Positions 24,839-32,407 of a stretch of 39,007 nucleotides of DNA are shown one piece after another (positions within the stretch are counted from its first letter, which is position 1; every line of letters begins with the position of its first letter). Position numbers and translations under genes: made by a program. Source of the DNA: an uncultured Coriobacteriaceae bacterium (lineage in GTDB: Bacteria; Actinomycetota; Coriobacteriia; Coriobacteriales; Atopobiaceae); the NCBI GenBank assembly GCA_902803315.1, contig CADCPM010000059.1, positions 1-39,007 of the forward strand. The letters are read 5' to 3'. Under the pieces are notes generated by a model that was not told the DNA's origin, did no database searches, and was given only the letters and a program-made list of their open reading frames with translations.

Positions 24839-25357
24839 ATGGCTTCGGACGGCGCCATACGGCAAATTACGCTTCGCCCCACCGTTGGCATGGGGCAGAT
24901 GATGGCGATTCCCTACGTCGTGGCGCTCGGCGTGTGCGACGCGTTGCCAAACGCAGGCATCGCCTGGCCCTGCGACGTAGTGGACTCCGCCACAGGCGCG
25001 CTCATTACCGGTGTGCGGACGCAAGGCGGCTACGACGACAAGGGCATGTTCGCGCGCGTGGAGCTGACTCTTAGCGAAGAGGTGGCAGAGGACGTGCTCG
25101 CCGCGGTAACCGAGCGCGTTGAATCGTGGGCGCACGGCTCTGCCATGGCTCCGCTGGCCTCGGTCCTTGGGCCATACGCAGACAAGCTCCTCGATCTGGG
25201 CGCAGAGGTAGACGTGCTCTTTCCCAACGGCAACGTACGTGCGCACGGCACATTTGCGGGCATAGACGTGTGGGGACGCGCCACGGTGCGCCTCACGTCG
25301 GGCGAGAACCTTGAGTTTGCGCCCGAGAAGTATCGGATAGCAAGGTCGCAGGCATAG
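24839..25357 (+). CDS. Short biotin-protein-ligase-like protein
   Basis: This 172-residue protein resembles the middle and C-terminal parts of BirA-type biotin ligases. MMAIPYVVALGVCDAL and IAWPCDVVDSATGALITGV match the family's L..A.AV..AL and KWPNDL...G.KL.GI blocks. The end (GTFAGIDVWGRATVRLTSG) matches the SH3-like C-terminal domain. The N-terminal biotin/ATP loop (GRGRxGRxW) is absent, and the usual WPNDL is WPCDVV. A standard biotin ligase function is therefore doubtful. It starts 3 bp after folP-folK and is surely cotranscribed. It may be a regulatory or cofactor-binding relative. Confidence 0.55.
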   Translation: MASDGAIRQITLRPTVGMGQMMAIPYVVALGVCDALPNAGIAWPCDVVDSATGALITGVRTQGGYDDKGMFARVELTLSEEVAEDVLAAVTERVESWAHGSAMAPLASVLGPYADKLLDLGAEVDVLFPNGNVRAHGTFAGIDVWGRATVRLTSGENLEFAPEKYRIARSQA

Positions 25358-25385
25358 GACCGACCCGCCGCAAGCAAGGGCGGCA

Positions 25386-25472
25386 CCTAGGGGCGGGACG
25401 GGAGAGGCTCCGCGTGCTCAAACAGCGCTTCGCGAACTGCGCACGCGGAGCTCATCCCGCCCCGCCCCTAGG
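25386..25472. terminator. Hairpin between convergent genes, element D
   Basis: Outer 18-bp arms (25386-25403 and 25455-25472) differ at one position. An inner stem GCTCCGCGTGC pairs with GCACGCGGAGC. GCTCCGCG is shared with the A-C cores, but CTCAC-TTC-GTGAG is missing, so it is at most a distant relative. It lies between the convergent biotin-ligase-like and Sir2 genes and may serve as a two-way terminator. Confidence 0.65.
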
Positions 25473-25500
25473 CGTCTCTCTTCTTGCGACCTCCCGCGCC

Positions 25501-26238
25501 CTACCAGTCGAAGGCCTTGGCTATGTTGCACGCCAGCACGACGTCTGCCATTGAGTCTTGCGGCGTGGGCTGCAGGTTGCAGATGACGATCTTGTCTCCA
25601 CGGAAGTACTGAACCAGACCGGCGGCGGGATACACCACCAGAGACGTCCCGCCGATTATGAGCAGGTCGGCCGAGGCAATGGAGCGCACGGCACCCTGGA
25701 TTACCTGCTCGTTAAGGCCTTCCTCGTACAGCACGACGTCAGGCTTAACCTCTCCGCCGCACTTCTCGCAGTGGGGCACGCCTGTGGTCCCAAGCACCCA
25801 CTCGGCAGAATACACCTCACCGCAACGCCGACAAATGTTGCGGTGCACCGATCCGTGCAGCTCCCACACGCGCTTGGAGCCGGCCATCTGATGCAGTCCG
25901 TCGATGTTCTGCGTAACCACCGCGCTTACCTTGCCCTGCTGCTCCAACTCGGCGAGCTTGGTGTGCGCGCGACACGGCTTGGCGTCCACCGCAACCATAC
26001 ACGCGCGATAGAAGTCAAAGAACTCCTTGGTATGCGTTTTGTAGAAGGTATGCGAGAGCATGGTTTCGGGCGGATACGAGAACTTCTGGCTATACAGACC
26101 GTTGGGCGAGCGGAAGTCGGGAATGCCGCTGGCCGTGCTTACACCTGCCCCGCCAAAGAACACCACGTTGTTGGCCGCCTCCACGCACGCCTTCAGCTCG
26201 CGGGCCGCCTCGAGCTCATTGGAAATGGTCTTTCCCAT
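25501..26238 (-). CDS. Sir2-family NAD-dependent protein deacylase
   Basis: The 245-residue sirtuin uses NAD to remove acyl groups from lysines. It shows FGGAGVSTASGIPDFRSPNG (NAD loop), TQNIDGLHQMAG, the catalytic His in LHGSV, and a zinc site CRRCG...CEKCGG. The closing IIGGTSLVVYPAAGL completes the Rossmann fold. The ATG at 26238 has GGAGAGCGGCGT upstream. The reading frame continues 115 codons further upstream, but that part lies across the divergent patatin gene and is rejected. The gene diverges from the patatin gene with about 108 bp between starts. Confidence 0.95.
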   Translation of the reverse strand: MGKTISNELEAARELKACVEAANNVVFFGGAGVSTASGIPDFRSPNGLYSQKFSYPPETMLSHTFYKTHTKEFFDFYRACMVAVDAKPCRAHTKLAELEQQGKVSAVVTQNIDGLHQMAGSKRVWELHGSVHRNICRRCGEVYSAEWVLGTTGVPHCEKCGGEVKPDVVLYEEGLNEQVIQGAVRSIASADLLIIGGTSLVVYPAAGLVQYFRGDKIVICNLQPTPQDSMADVVLACNIAKAFDW

Positions 26239-26346
26239 ACGCCGCTCTCCTTTCCGGTGTTCGAGACGTCCTTTGCGGCGAACCGCCAAAGATGCCTCTG
26301 TGGTAAATTGTTGCACTTGAATACTATCGTACGACGGAGGGCAACC

Positions 26347-27312
26347 ATGGAGCTCACGACAAACGTAGACGGCTGCGCATTGGTGTTTGAGGGCGGCGGA
26401 TACCGCGCGGGATACACCGCGGGCATGGCAAACGTGCTGCTGGAGGAGGGCATCTACTTCCCCTTTGTGTGTGGCCTTTCGGCTGGGGCTTCCAACACCG
26501 TCGACTACCTCTCGCGCGACCAATGGCGCACGCACTGGGCCTTTACGAGCCTTGCGGGCGACCCCCAGGCAGGCGGGAGCCACAGCGTGCTAGCCGGCAA
26601 CGGCTACATTAACGGTGACTATTGCTACCGCGGGATAATCGAGCAAGGCGTGGCGCCTTTCGACTGGACGACGTTTATGAGCAACCCCGCCGACTTTCGC
26701 ATCCAGTCGTTCCAGCGCGACACGGGACTCACCGTAACCTGGGGCAAGGAGGACGTCTCCAGCATCTTCGATCTTATCGACCGCGTGCGGGCCAGCTCTA
26801 CCCTCCCCTGGCTCATGAATCCCATTGAGGTGGAGGGGCAGGTTATGCTGGACGGCGGCCTGGGCCGCGGTGCGGGTCTCCCCCTCTGGATGGCAGAGGA
26901 AGCCGGATACGAGAAGTTCCTCTTTCTATCCACGCGCCCGGCAGGGTATCGCAAGGAGCCCTTTGAGGGTGCGGGACGTCAGGCCATCCTACGCCTTACC
27001 TCGCATTACCCGCACCTCCGAGAGGCCCTGCTAACACGCGCCGAACGCTACAACGAGGAGCAGGAGCGCATCGAACGTCTAGCTGAGGAGGGGTGCTGCC
27101 TTGTTGTGCGTCCCGACGACATGTTCGTGGAGAGCACCACATTTGACGTGGCAAAGCTGGAGGCCTCCTACGCCGCGGGACATGCGCAGGCGCTCCGCGA
27201 ACTGCCGCGTTGGCGCGAGTTCCTGTTTGGGTCGGAGACGGCGGGGCCTCGCACGCGCGCGGTACCCGAGCGCCCGCTACACGGCGATGCCGACCATCTG
27301 TGGCTGCAGTAG
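26347..27312 (+). CDS. Patatin-like phospholipase
   Basis: This 321-residue serine hydrolase of the patatin/RssA type has the oxyanion block FEGGGYRAGYTAG (residues 14-26), the nucleophile in GLSAGAS, and the catalytic Asp in LDGGLG. Members hydrolyse acyl esters of phospholipids using a Ser-Asp pair. The length fits the YjjU-like bacterial group. The ATG at 26347 has GACGGAGGGCAACC upstream. Exonuclease III follows 70 bp downstream on the same strand. No signal peptide is visible, so it should be cytoplasmic. Confidence 0.92.
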   Translation: MELTTNVDGCALVFEGGGYRAGYTAGMANVLLEEGIYFPFVCGLSAGASNTVDYLSRDQWRTHWAFTSLAGDPQAGGSHSVLAGNGYINGDYCYRGIIEQGVAPFDWTTFMSNPADFRIQSFQRDTGLTVTWGKEDVSSIFDLIDRVRASSTLPWLMNPIEVEGQVMLDGGLGRGAGLPLWMAEEAGYEKFLFLSTRPAGYRKEPFEGAGRQAILRLTSHYPHLREALLTRAERYNEEQERIERLAEEGCCLVVRPDDMFVESTTFDVAKLEASYAAGHAQALRELPRWREFLFGSETAGPRTRAVPERPLHGDADHLWLQ

Positions 27313-27382
27313 GCTATTATCTGAGACAGGTGTTTGAGGAGGCCGTTGCCAGACGCCCCGTCGCAAGCCAAAGGAGAGAGCC

Positions 27383-28168
27383 ATGCCCAACAGCGAGATT
27401 AAGCTCGTGTCGTGGAACGTAAACGGACTGCGTGCCGTGCTGAAGAAGGATCCTGGCTTTGAGGAGATCTTTAGGACGCTCGACGCCGACGTATTCGCCA
27501 TCCAGGAAACCAAGCTGCAGGACGATCAGCGTGCCAGGCTGGGGCTGGAGTTCGACGGCTACGCGCAGACGTGGAACTTCGCCGAACGCAAGGGCTATTC
27601 GGGCACCGCGGTGTTTAGCCGTGAGGAGCCGTCGCAGGTCATACGGCACATTGGCTGCGAGGTGGCCGACGACGAGGGACGCATGTGCGCCCTGGAGTTT
27701 GGCAAGTACTGGTTCGTAAACGTGTACACACCCAATGCGCAAAACGAGCTCAAGCGTATTGACGCGCGCCTGGCGTGGGACGCGCGTTATCGCGACTTCC
27801 TGTGCGAACTTGCCGCAGACAAGCCCGTGGTTACCTGTGGCGACTATAACGTGGCCCACAACGAGATAGACCTCAAGAATCCCGGGCCCAACCGCGGCAA
27901 CGCGGGCTTCTCGGACGAGGAGCGCGAGAGCTTTGGCAAGCTGCTCGACGCCGGGTTTGTGGATACGTTCCGCGCACGGCATCCCGACGCTACGGGTGCG
28001 TATAGCTGGTGGAGCTATCGCTTTAACGCGCGGAAGAACAATGCGGGCTGGCGTATCGACTACTTCCTCGTGAGCGAGCGCATTGCCGACTGCGTAACGA
28101 GCGCAAACATCTATCCCGAGGTGTTTGGCTCCGACCACTGCCCGGTAGGGCTGACCATAGCGCTGTAG
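27383..28168 (+). CDS. xth: Exodeoxyribonuclease III (AP endonuclease)
   Basis: This 261-residue enzyme has the Exo III/APE1 fold and cuts DNA at abasic sites in base-excision repair. Signature blocks are LVSWNVNGLRA, FAIQETKLQ, WFVNVYTPNAQ, TCGDYNVAHNEIDLKNP and the catalytic FGSDHCPVGL. The length is normal. AAAGGAGAGAGCC precedes the ATG. Its end coincides with a large two-way hairpin shared with the PHP gene on the other strand. Confidence 0.96.
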   Translation: MPNSEIKLVSWNVNGLRAVLKKDPGFEEIFRTLDADVFAIQETKLQDDQRARLGLEFDGYAQTWNFAERKGYSGTAVFSREEPSQVIRHIGCEVADDEGRMCALEFGKYWFVNVYTPNAQNELKRIDARLAWDARYRDFLCELAADKPVVTCGDYNVAHNEIDLKNPGPNRGNAGFSDEERESFGKLLDAGFVDTFRARHPDATGAYSWWSYRFNARKNNAGWRIDYFLVSERIADCVTSANIYPEVFGSDHCPVGLTIAL

Positions 28169-28247
28169 CGCGAAAAGCTGACAAGTGACCTGTCCCCTTG
28201 TCAGCTTCGCGCTGACAAGGGGACAGGTCACTTGTCAGCTTTTCGCG
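28169..28247. terminator. Two-way terminator hairpin, GCTGACAAG family, largest copy
   Basis: Perfect 37-bp arms (28169-28205, 28211-28247) surround a 5-nt loop. The element starts right after the xth stop. Its right arm contains the last codons and the TGA (28235-28237) of the convergent PHP gene. The words GCTGACAAG, ACCTGTCCCC and CTTGTCAGC are the same as at 14966-15037 and 16924-16952. Confidence 0.9.
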
Positions 28248-29053
28248 ATCCCATCGAACACGCTGAGGAAGGACTCCTTGCTGCGCGTGGCCACGAGCTC
28301 GCGTGGGAAGTGGATTTCGTCCAACAGCGCGGCTACGGCATCAAAGCGCCCCACGTCGTAGGCTATATGGGCATCGCTGCCAACGGCTATGCTCACCCCC
28401 AACTCGGCACAACGACAGGCGATGTGGCGACAGGCCTCCTTACGGGCCTTGCCGTAATGAGGCGCGAAGCTGTGCTCGTTGATCTCTATGAGTTTGCCCA
28501 AGTCCTTTGCGGCGGTAAGCACCGTGTCCACATCGAAGGGCACGCCCGCGCGACCAATGTGCCCAAGCATGAGCACCTTGGGATCCTCCAGCGCGCGCAC
28601 GTACATGTTCGTGGTTTGGGAGAGCGCAGCGTCGTAGGTAAAGTCGTCGTTGTGGATGCTCGCTATGGCGTAGTCGATTCCTCGCCACACATGTTCTTGC
28701 AACGACAGGAGTCGCTTGAACGTACGTCCGGTAATGCCTTTGTGCATGGGGATGTCCCAGCCAAATAGATGGCCATCCAGATCCACGATGTCGGCTTCTG
28801 CGCCCCGCATCACATACACGCCGTCCCACTCGCGCGGCCAAACCTCAAAGTTGATGAAATGCTGATAATCGCGCAGGTACATGGGGTTATTTGGCGATGA
28901 GGCGCTAATCATTGCCGAATAGTGGTCGGTGGAGCCCAAGAGCTCGAGCCCCACCGCCTTGGCCGCGGCCACGCACTCGCCAATGGTGGAGTATGCGTGG
29001 CGCGAGAAGATCGTGTGGGTGTGGGTATCGCATGCGAATGTGGGGGATGCCAT
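28235..29053 (-). CDS. PHP-domain phosphoesterase (YcdX-like)
   Basis: This 272-residue PHP-fold metal-dependent phosphatase starts with the first PHP motif CDTHTHTIFSRHAYSTIGE. It continues with GSTDHYSAM (motif II), MRGAEADIVDLDG, IASIHNDDF, LGHIGRAG and SVAVGSDAH-like (VSIAVGSDAH) blocks. YcdX relatives act on small phosphate esters. The ATG at 29053 is chosen because the PHP motif follows at once. The ribosome site (AGAGAG) is weak, and the frame further upstream lies in repeats. The final Lys-Ser and stop come from the terminator hairpin. Confidence 0.9.
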   Translation of the reverse strand: MASPTFACDTHTHTIFSRHAYSTIGECVAAAKAVGLELLGSTDHYSAMISASSPNNPMYLRDYQHFINFEVWPREWDGVYVMRGAEADIVDLDGHLFGWDIPMHKGITGRTFKRLLSLQEHVWRGIDYAIASIHNDDFTYDAALSQTTNMYVRALEDPKVLMLGHIGRAGVPFDVDTVLTAAKDLGKLIEINEHSFAPHYGKARKEACRHIACRCAELGVSIAVGSDAHIAYDVGRFDAVAALLDEIHFPRELVATRSKESFLSVFDGIAKS

Positions 29054-29221
29054 TTGTGTTCTCTCTTTGCGTTGGGTGCGTACGATACGACCATACCACG
29101 AAGCAACCTCGCAGTCCGATGGCAGCGTTTCCCACGCCTCTTGCCAAATCACAGCAGACGTCGCGGAACCATTGCGATTCGGGCCACATTTCGGCCTCCC
29201 GAACACCCGCGGCTGACCGTT

Positions 29222-29377
29222 AGTGTGATTTTGGGAAATAAATATCGGCATTATCCCAGTTGGCGAAGACTGCCGTTTCCCCTAAATCACACTGCATATT
29301 TTAGTCAGTGTGATTTTGGGGAAACGGGTACTGCAAAACCCCAGATAAATTTGAATTCAGCTTCCCAAAATCACACT
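29222..29377. repeat. Twin hairpins with AGTGTGATTTTGGG stems
   Basis: Four copies of AGTGTGATTTTGGGGAA alternate in direction: 29222-29238 (+), 29275-29293 (-), 29307-29328 (+) and 29361-29377 (-). They form two successive hairpins repeating at about 85 bp. The loops share shorter words (ACTGC, CCCAG). The pair fills most of the 525-bp gap between the divergent PHP and PatB-like genes. The rest of the gap (29378-29578) holds no gene that I can see. Confidence 0.8.
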
Positions 29378-29578
29378 AATCGAAATCCCGCGAAATGCGC
29401 AACCGTCCCATCCCGCCACACGGGCCCCAATCGCGCCCCTCGCGGCACAAAAAAGCGAGGCCCCCACTCACGCGACAAGCAATTTGAGCAAAAACCGGCC
29501 TGCAAGTCTGCGCCAGCACCAACTCAACGGTGTAATACCATAAGGAACACGCTTGTGGCACACGATAAGGGGGCACTC

Positions 29579-30787
29579 ATGACATACGACTTTACCACCG
29601 CACTAAACCGCAGCGGCCAGGATGCGCTGGCAGTGGATGGCCTGGGCGACGGCATCGGCTTTGCTCCCGCCAAACCTCGAAAAGGCTTCGACTCCATCCC
29701 CCTGTGGGTCGCCGACATGAGCTTTGCCACCGCGCCTTCCGTCGTCGAGGCCATGCGCGCCCGCGTGGAACAGCCCCACTTTGGCTACTACGAGGAACGC
29801 GACGAGTACTACCAGGCCATCATAGACTGGCATCGCACGCGCAAGGCGACCAACGACCTCACGCGCGAGCACATTGGCTACCAAAACGGCGTGCTGGGCG
29901 GCGTGGTGAGTGCCTTGGGCGCTCTGTGCTCCCCAGGCGATAGCGTGCTGGTGCACTCCCCCACCTACGTGGGCTTTACCATGGCCGTTGGCGGACATGG
30001 CTACAAGCTGGTCCATAGCCCACTGACGCTCGACGAGAGCGGCATTTGGCGCATGGACCTTGAAGACATGGAACGTCGCATCGTCCAGAACAACATCCAT
30101 GCGGCCATAATGTGCTCCCCGCACAACCCCTGCGGACGCGTGTGGGAGCCGTGGGAACTGGAAGAGGCCATGGACCTGTTCCAGAAACACGACGTCTACG
30201 TCATCTCGGACGAAATCTGGAGCGATCTTTTGCTCGAGGGCAATGTGCATACGCCAACGCAGCAGATAAGCGAATGGGCGCACGAGCACACGGTGGCGCT
30301 CTATGCGCCTTCTAAGACCTTCAACCTCGCGGGACTCATTGGCTCGTATCATGTGATCTACAGCCGGTGGCTGCGCGATCGCGTTGTGCGCGAGGGAGCG
30401 CTCACCCACTACAACTCGCAAAACGTACTGAGTATGCACGCGCTGATTGGCGCGTATTCACCCGAGGGGGCCGCGTGGGTGGACGAGCTATGCGAGGTTC
30501 TTTCGGCAAACGCGCGTTATGCCTACGAATACATTCGAAGCCACTATCCCGGGGTGCAATGCGCGATGCCGCAGGGCACCTACGTGCTGTTGGCCGACCT
30601 TAACGATTGGTGCGATGGTCGCGACAGAGAGTACGATCGGGTCATACGCGCCGCTTGGGACGTGGGCGTAACGTGGCACGACGGCAGGCTGTTCAATTGC
30701 CCTGGCAGCGTGCGCATTGCGGTTTCGATACCTCACGCACAGGTAGTCGAGGCGTTCGATCGGCTCGATAAGTACGTGTTTGTATAG
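29579..30787 (+). CDS. MalY/PatB-type aminotransferase (cystathionine beta-lyase-like)
   Basis: This 402-residue fold-type I PLP enzyme of the MalY/PatB group usually cleaves cystathionine or cysteine to pyruvate and ammonia. It has the early LWVADMSFATAP block, the FGYYEERDEYYQAI segment, CSPHNPCGRVWEPWEL, the VISDEIWSDLL Asp and the PLP lysine in APSKTFNLAGL. The length and order are standard. The ATG at 29579 has GATAAGGGGGCACTC upstream, and the frame upstream to 28922 is antisense to the PHP gene and rejected. Some members also act as regulators, which is not testable here. Confidence 0.93.
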   Translation: MTYDFTTALNRSGQDALAVDGLGDGIGFAPAKPRKGFDSIPLWVADMSFATAPSVVEAMRARVEQPHFGYYEERDEYYQAIIDWHRTRKATNDLTREHIGYQNGVLGGVVSALGALCSPGDSVLVHSPTYVGFTMAVGGHGYKLVHSPLTLDESGIWRMDLEDMERRIVQNNIHAAIMCSPHNPCGRVWEPWELEEAMDLFQKHDVYVISDEIWSDLLLEGNVHTPTQQISEWAHEHTVALYAPSKTFNLAGLIGSYHVIYSRWLRDRVVREGALTHYNSQNVLSMHALIGAYSPEGAAWVDELCEVLSANARYAYEYIRSHYPGVQCAMPQGTYVLLADLNDWCDGRDREYDRVIRAAWDVGVTWHDGRLFNCPGSVRIAVSIPHAQVVEAFDRLDKYVFV

Positions 30788-30820
30788 GATCCGACAAAAG
30801 AAATGATATCCACATTCATC

Positions 30821-30826
30821 TATAAT
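30821..30826 (+). promoter_or_regulatory. -10 box of the double-glycine peptide gene
   Basis: A perfect TATAAT lies 37 bp before the ATG at 30863 in an AT-rich stretch. No good -35 hexamer is seen. This gives the tiny gene its own start of transcription. Confidence 0.5.
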
Positions 30827-30862
30827 CATATTAATGTAGAATTCGATTAGCAGGAGGGCAAT

Positions 30863-30964
30863 ATGGCTGACAAGGGCATGGAAAGACTCAACGACGAGCA
30901 GCTTGATGGGGTTGCCGGTGGCGACGATACGAACAATTCAGCGCTCTTCACGGAGGACTGGTAG
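30863..30964 (+). CDS. Short peptide with double-glycine leader (33 residues)
   Basis: CAGGAGGGCAAT is an excellent ribosome site before ATG. The product reads MADKGMERLNDEQLDGVAGG followed by DDTNNSALFTEDW and TAG. LNDEQLDGVAGG is the classic double-glycine leader of bacteriocins and Nif11-like RiPP precursors, cleaved after GG by C39-peptidase ABC transporters. Only 13 residues follow GG before the TAG. No peptidase-transporter or modification enzyme is within the window. The open frame goes on past the TAG with a zinc-ribbon-like sequence, so this may be the 5' half of a broken gene. Confidence 0.6.
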   Translation: MADKGMERLNDEQLDGVAGGDDTNNSALFTEDW

Positions 30965-31105
30965 CACGGCGTCGTCGAATGTGACAAGTGCCATTTTAAA
31001 TTTGAGCACATTTGGAAGCCAATAGTCGAATGCCCCAAGTGCGGCAACGAGATTTTCATTGCTTCAGATCCAGGACTCTTTACAAAGACTTCGTCGTCAG
31101 AATAA
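30863..31105 (+). pseudogene. Double-glycine leader plus zinc-ribbon peptide, interrupted by TAG
   Basis: After the in-frame TAG at 30962-30964 the same frame continues for 46 codons to TAA (31103-31105). That part reads HGVVECDKCHFKFEHIWKP and IVECPKCGNEIFIAS, with two CxxC pairs 14 residues apart, as in a zinc ribbon. The unbroken frame would encode 81 residues: leader, short spacer, then a four-cysteine module. A single base change (for example CAG to TAG) would explain the interruption. Stop-codon read-through is an alternative. Chance is unlikely, given the cysteine pattern in the same frame. Confidence 0.55.
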
Positions 31106-31243
31106 TAGCCAGCCTTCGTTCGTGCAGTCATATGGTTAAAGCGGGCGGTTGGAGGATATCCAGAATCTGCCGCCCTCATTGCATAACGACACGTATTCGA
31201 CAAACTCCTGTACAGGCACCGCCAAAAAGATATGCCACGCCGG

Positions 31244-32074
31244 CTACAGCATTGCCAGGTACTTTGCCTGGTCGGATTCGGGGACCTTGAGCGTGTCAAG
31301 TGCCTGCTGTGCTGTCCACCCAACGCCTTCCATGAGGCTGCGCACGTTGTTGAGCAGGTTCTGCTCCATGCCCTTCTCCATGCCCTTCTCCATGCCCTTC
31401 CGCATTGCCTCGTCGCGCATTTCCTCCAAGATCTCGCACATCTTACGCACCCCCTCCGGGTTCTCTTTCCAGTATCTTACCCTATCTGCCAGCATCTTAT
31501 TGCCTATTGCGTTGGGGTCGCTCTGGCAAAAATCGGACATCAGAGAACCCAACTCATCGTTGCCACGATAGGCACCGTTCACGTAAAGGTAATGAGTTCC
31601 ATCCTCCAGCTTTATGTTATTGCAGGTACGACGGAATAGGTAAGTCCCCTCACCTTGGCCAAATGGGTCTTCCTCCATGATGAACACCACCCACTGCTCG
31701 GGCAAATCGGAAAAATCCTGCCCTGGGTCAAGCGCCTCTATATCCATACACGCGGAGTGGTAACGAAGTCATCTGGGATATGGGTCGTCACCCCGCTGCA
31801 CCTCCATGTCGTATTGTGTGCCATCGTCTCCCACGGCCCATACATCCAGCTCCACTGAGCGCGCTCCCGCGAGCCTCTTTAGGTCTCGCTGAGTTTCATG
31901 CTTAACGACGTGCAAACCTTCCAAACCACAAACCACGCGGAGGACGTCCTCCGTAAGCTCGCGCTGGCCCCTGAACACGCACCGCATGAAGTCGTCGTCT
32001 ATTACGCGCAGCCTTGCAAGACGGGAAAGGTCCTCTTCGTGCTCCCTGCGCCTATTCTCCTGCGTTGCGCTCAT
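31244..32074 (-). pseudogene. Rpn-family (PD-(D/E)XK) nuclease interrupted by TGA
   Basis: The first part (32074-31769) encodes 101 residues with VIDDDFMRCVFRG and the nuclease core SVELDVWAVGDDGTQYDMEVQRG, then reads DPYPR and TGA. In the same frame it continues LRYHSACMDIEALDPG to a normal C-terminus at 31244. That C-terminus has the GMEKGMEKGMEQ repeat usual for the family. Homologues would have Arg at the stop position (CGA to TGA). The family includes YhgA/Rpn recombination-promoting nucleases. The total of 276 codons matches a full-length member. It lies in a zone of broken genes. Confidence 0.8.
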
Positions 32075-32177
32075 CTGCCATCACCCATCCAATGCGATTG
32101 CAATGACTTCGTACAGAGCAGTATATCAGAACAATTGTTCTGTTTCAACAATTTACGAACGTTTGTTTGCGTTATTC

Positions 32178-32223
32178 CAAACTGAGGGGCATTCCCCGGT
32201 TTAGGGACCACCCCTCAGTCTGG
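32178..32223. terminator. Hairpin after the LPxTG remnant
   Basis: CCA-ACTGAGGGG (near 32178-32189) pairs with CCCCTCAGT-TGG (32211-32223). It lies 17 bp beyond the stop of the LPxTG remnant on the minus strand. The following TTTGG is a weak T-tract, so termination is possible but not certain. Confidence 0.45.
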
Positions 32224-32239
32224 ATTTTGTAAGCCCGGC

Positions 32240-32407
32240 CTAATCCCTGTGGCGGCGCATGCGGCACGCGGCTGCGGCGGTAGCCACGATGACCACGGCC
32301 GCAACGGGCACGGCCCAACCGGGCCCACCCGTAGCCGGCAGCTCTACAGGATCCAGCAGCTTGTTCTTAAACGTCTCGGGCACCTCCTGCGTGCCCCCGC
32401 CCGCCGC
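32240..32407 (-). pseudogene. Orphan LPxTG cell-wall anchor fragment
   Basis: On the minus strand 55 codons read AAGGGTQEVPETFKN, KLLDPVELPATGG, a hydrophobic span AVPVAAVVIVATAAAA and a CRMRRHRD basic tail before TAG. This is the sortase anchor (LPATG), membrane span and charged tail of a surface protein. No start codon or ribosome site and no N-terminal part exist. The upstream side runs straight into the stop of the aminotransferase, in the same frame. It looks like the last piece of a deleted surface protein. Confidence 0.75.

Noticed and set aside
26239..26583. N-terminal extension of the Sir2 protein
   Set aside because: It lies across the divergent patatin gene and its promoter. The ATG at 26238 fits the family start.
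29222..29377. CRP/FNR binding sites
   Set aside because: The TGTGA words are spaced and arranged as long hairpin stems, not as TGTGA-N6-TCACA sites.
30962..30964. TAG read as pyrrolysine
   Set aside because: No pyrrolysine genes are in the window, and a nonsense mutation is simpler. Two other nearby genes are also broken.
31149..31300. Ser/Thr/Cys-rich frame resembling a lantibiotic core
   Set aside because: It starts with TTG, has no double-glycine leader or lanthipeptide enzyme nearby, and overlaps the Rpn gene antisense.
31769..31771. TGA as selenocysteine in the Rpn-like gene
   Set aside because: Homologous positions should be Arg, no SECIS-like hairpin is evident directly after it, and the family is not known to use selenocysteine.
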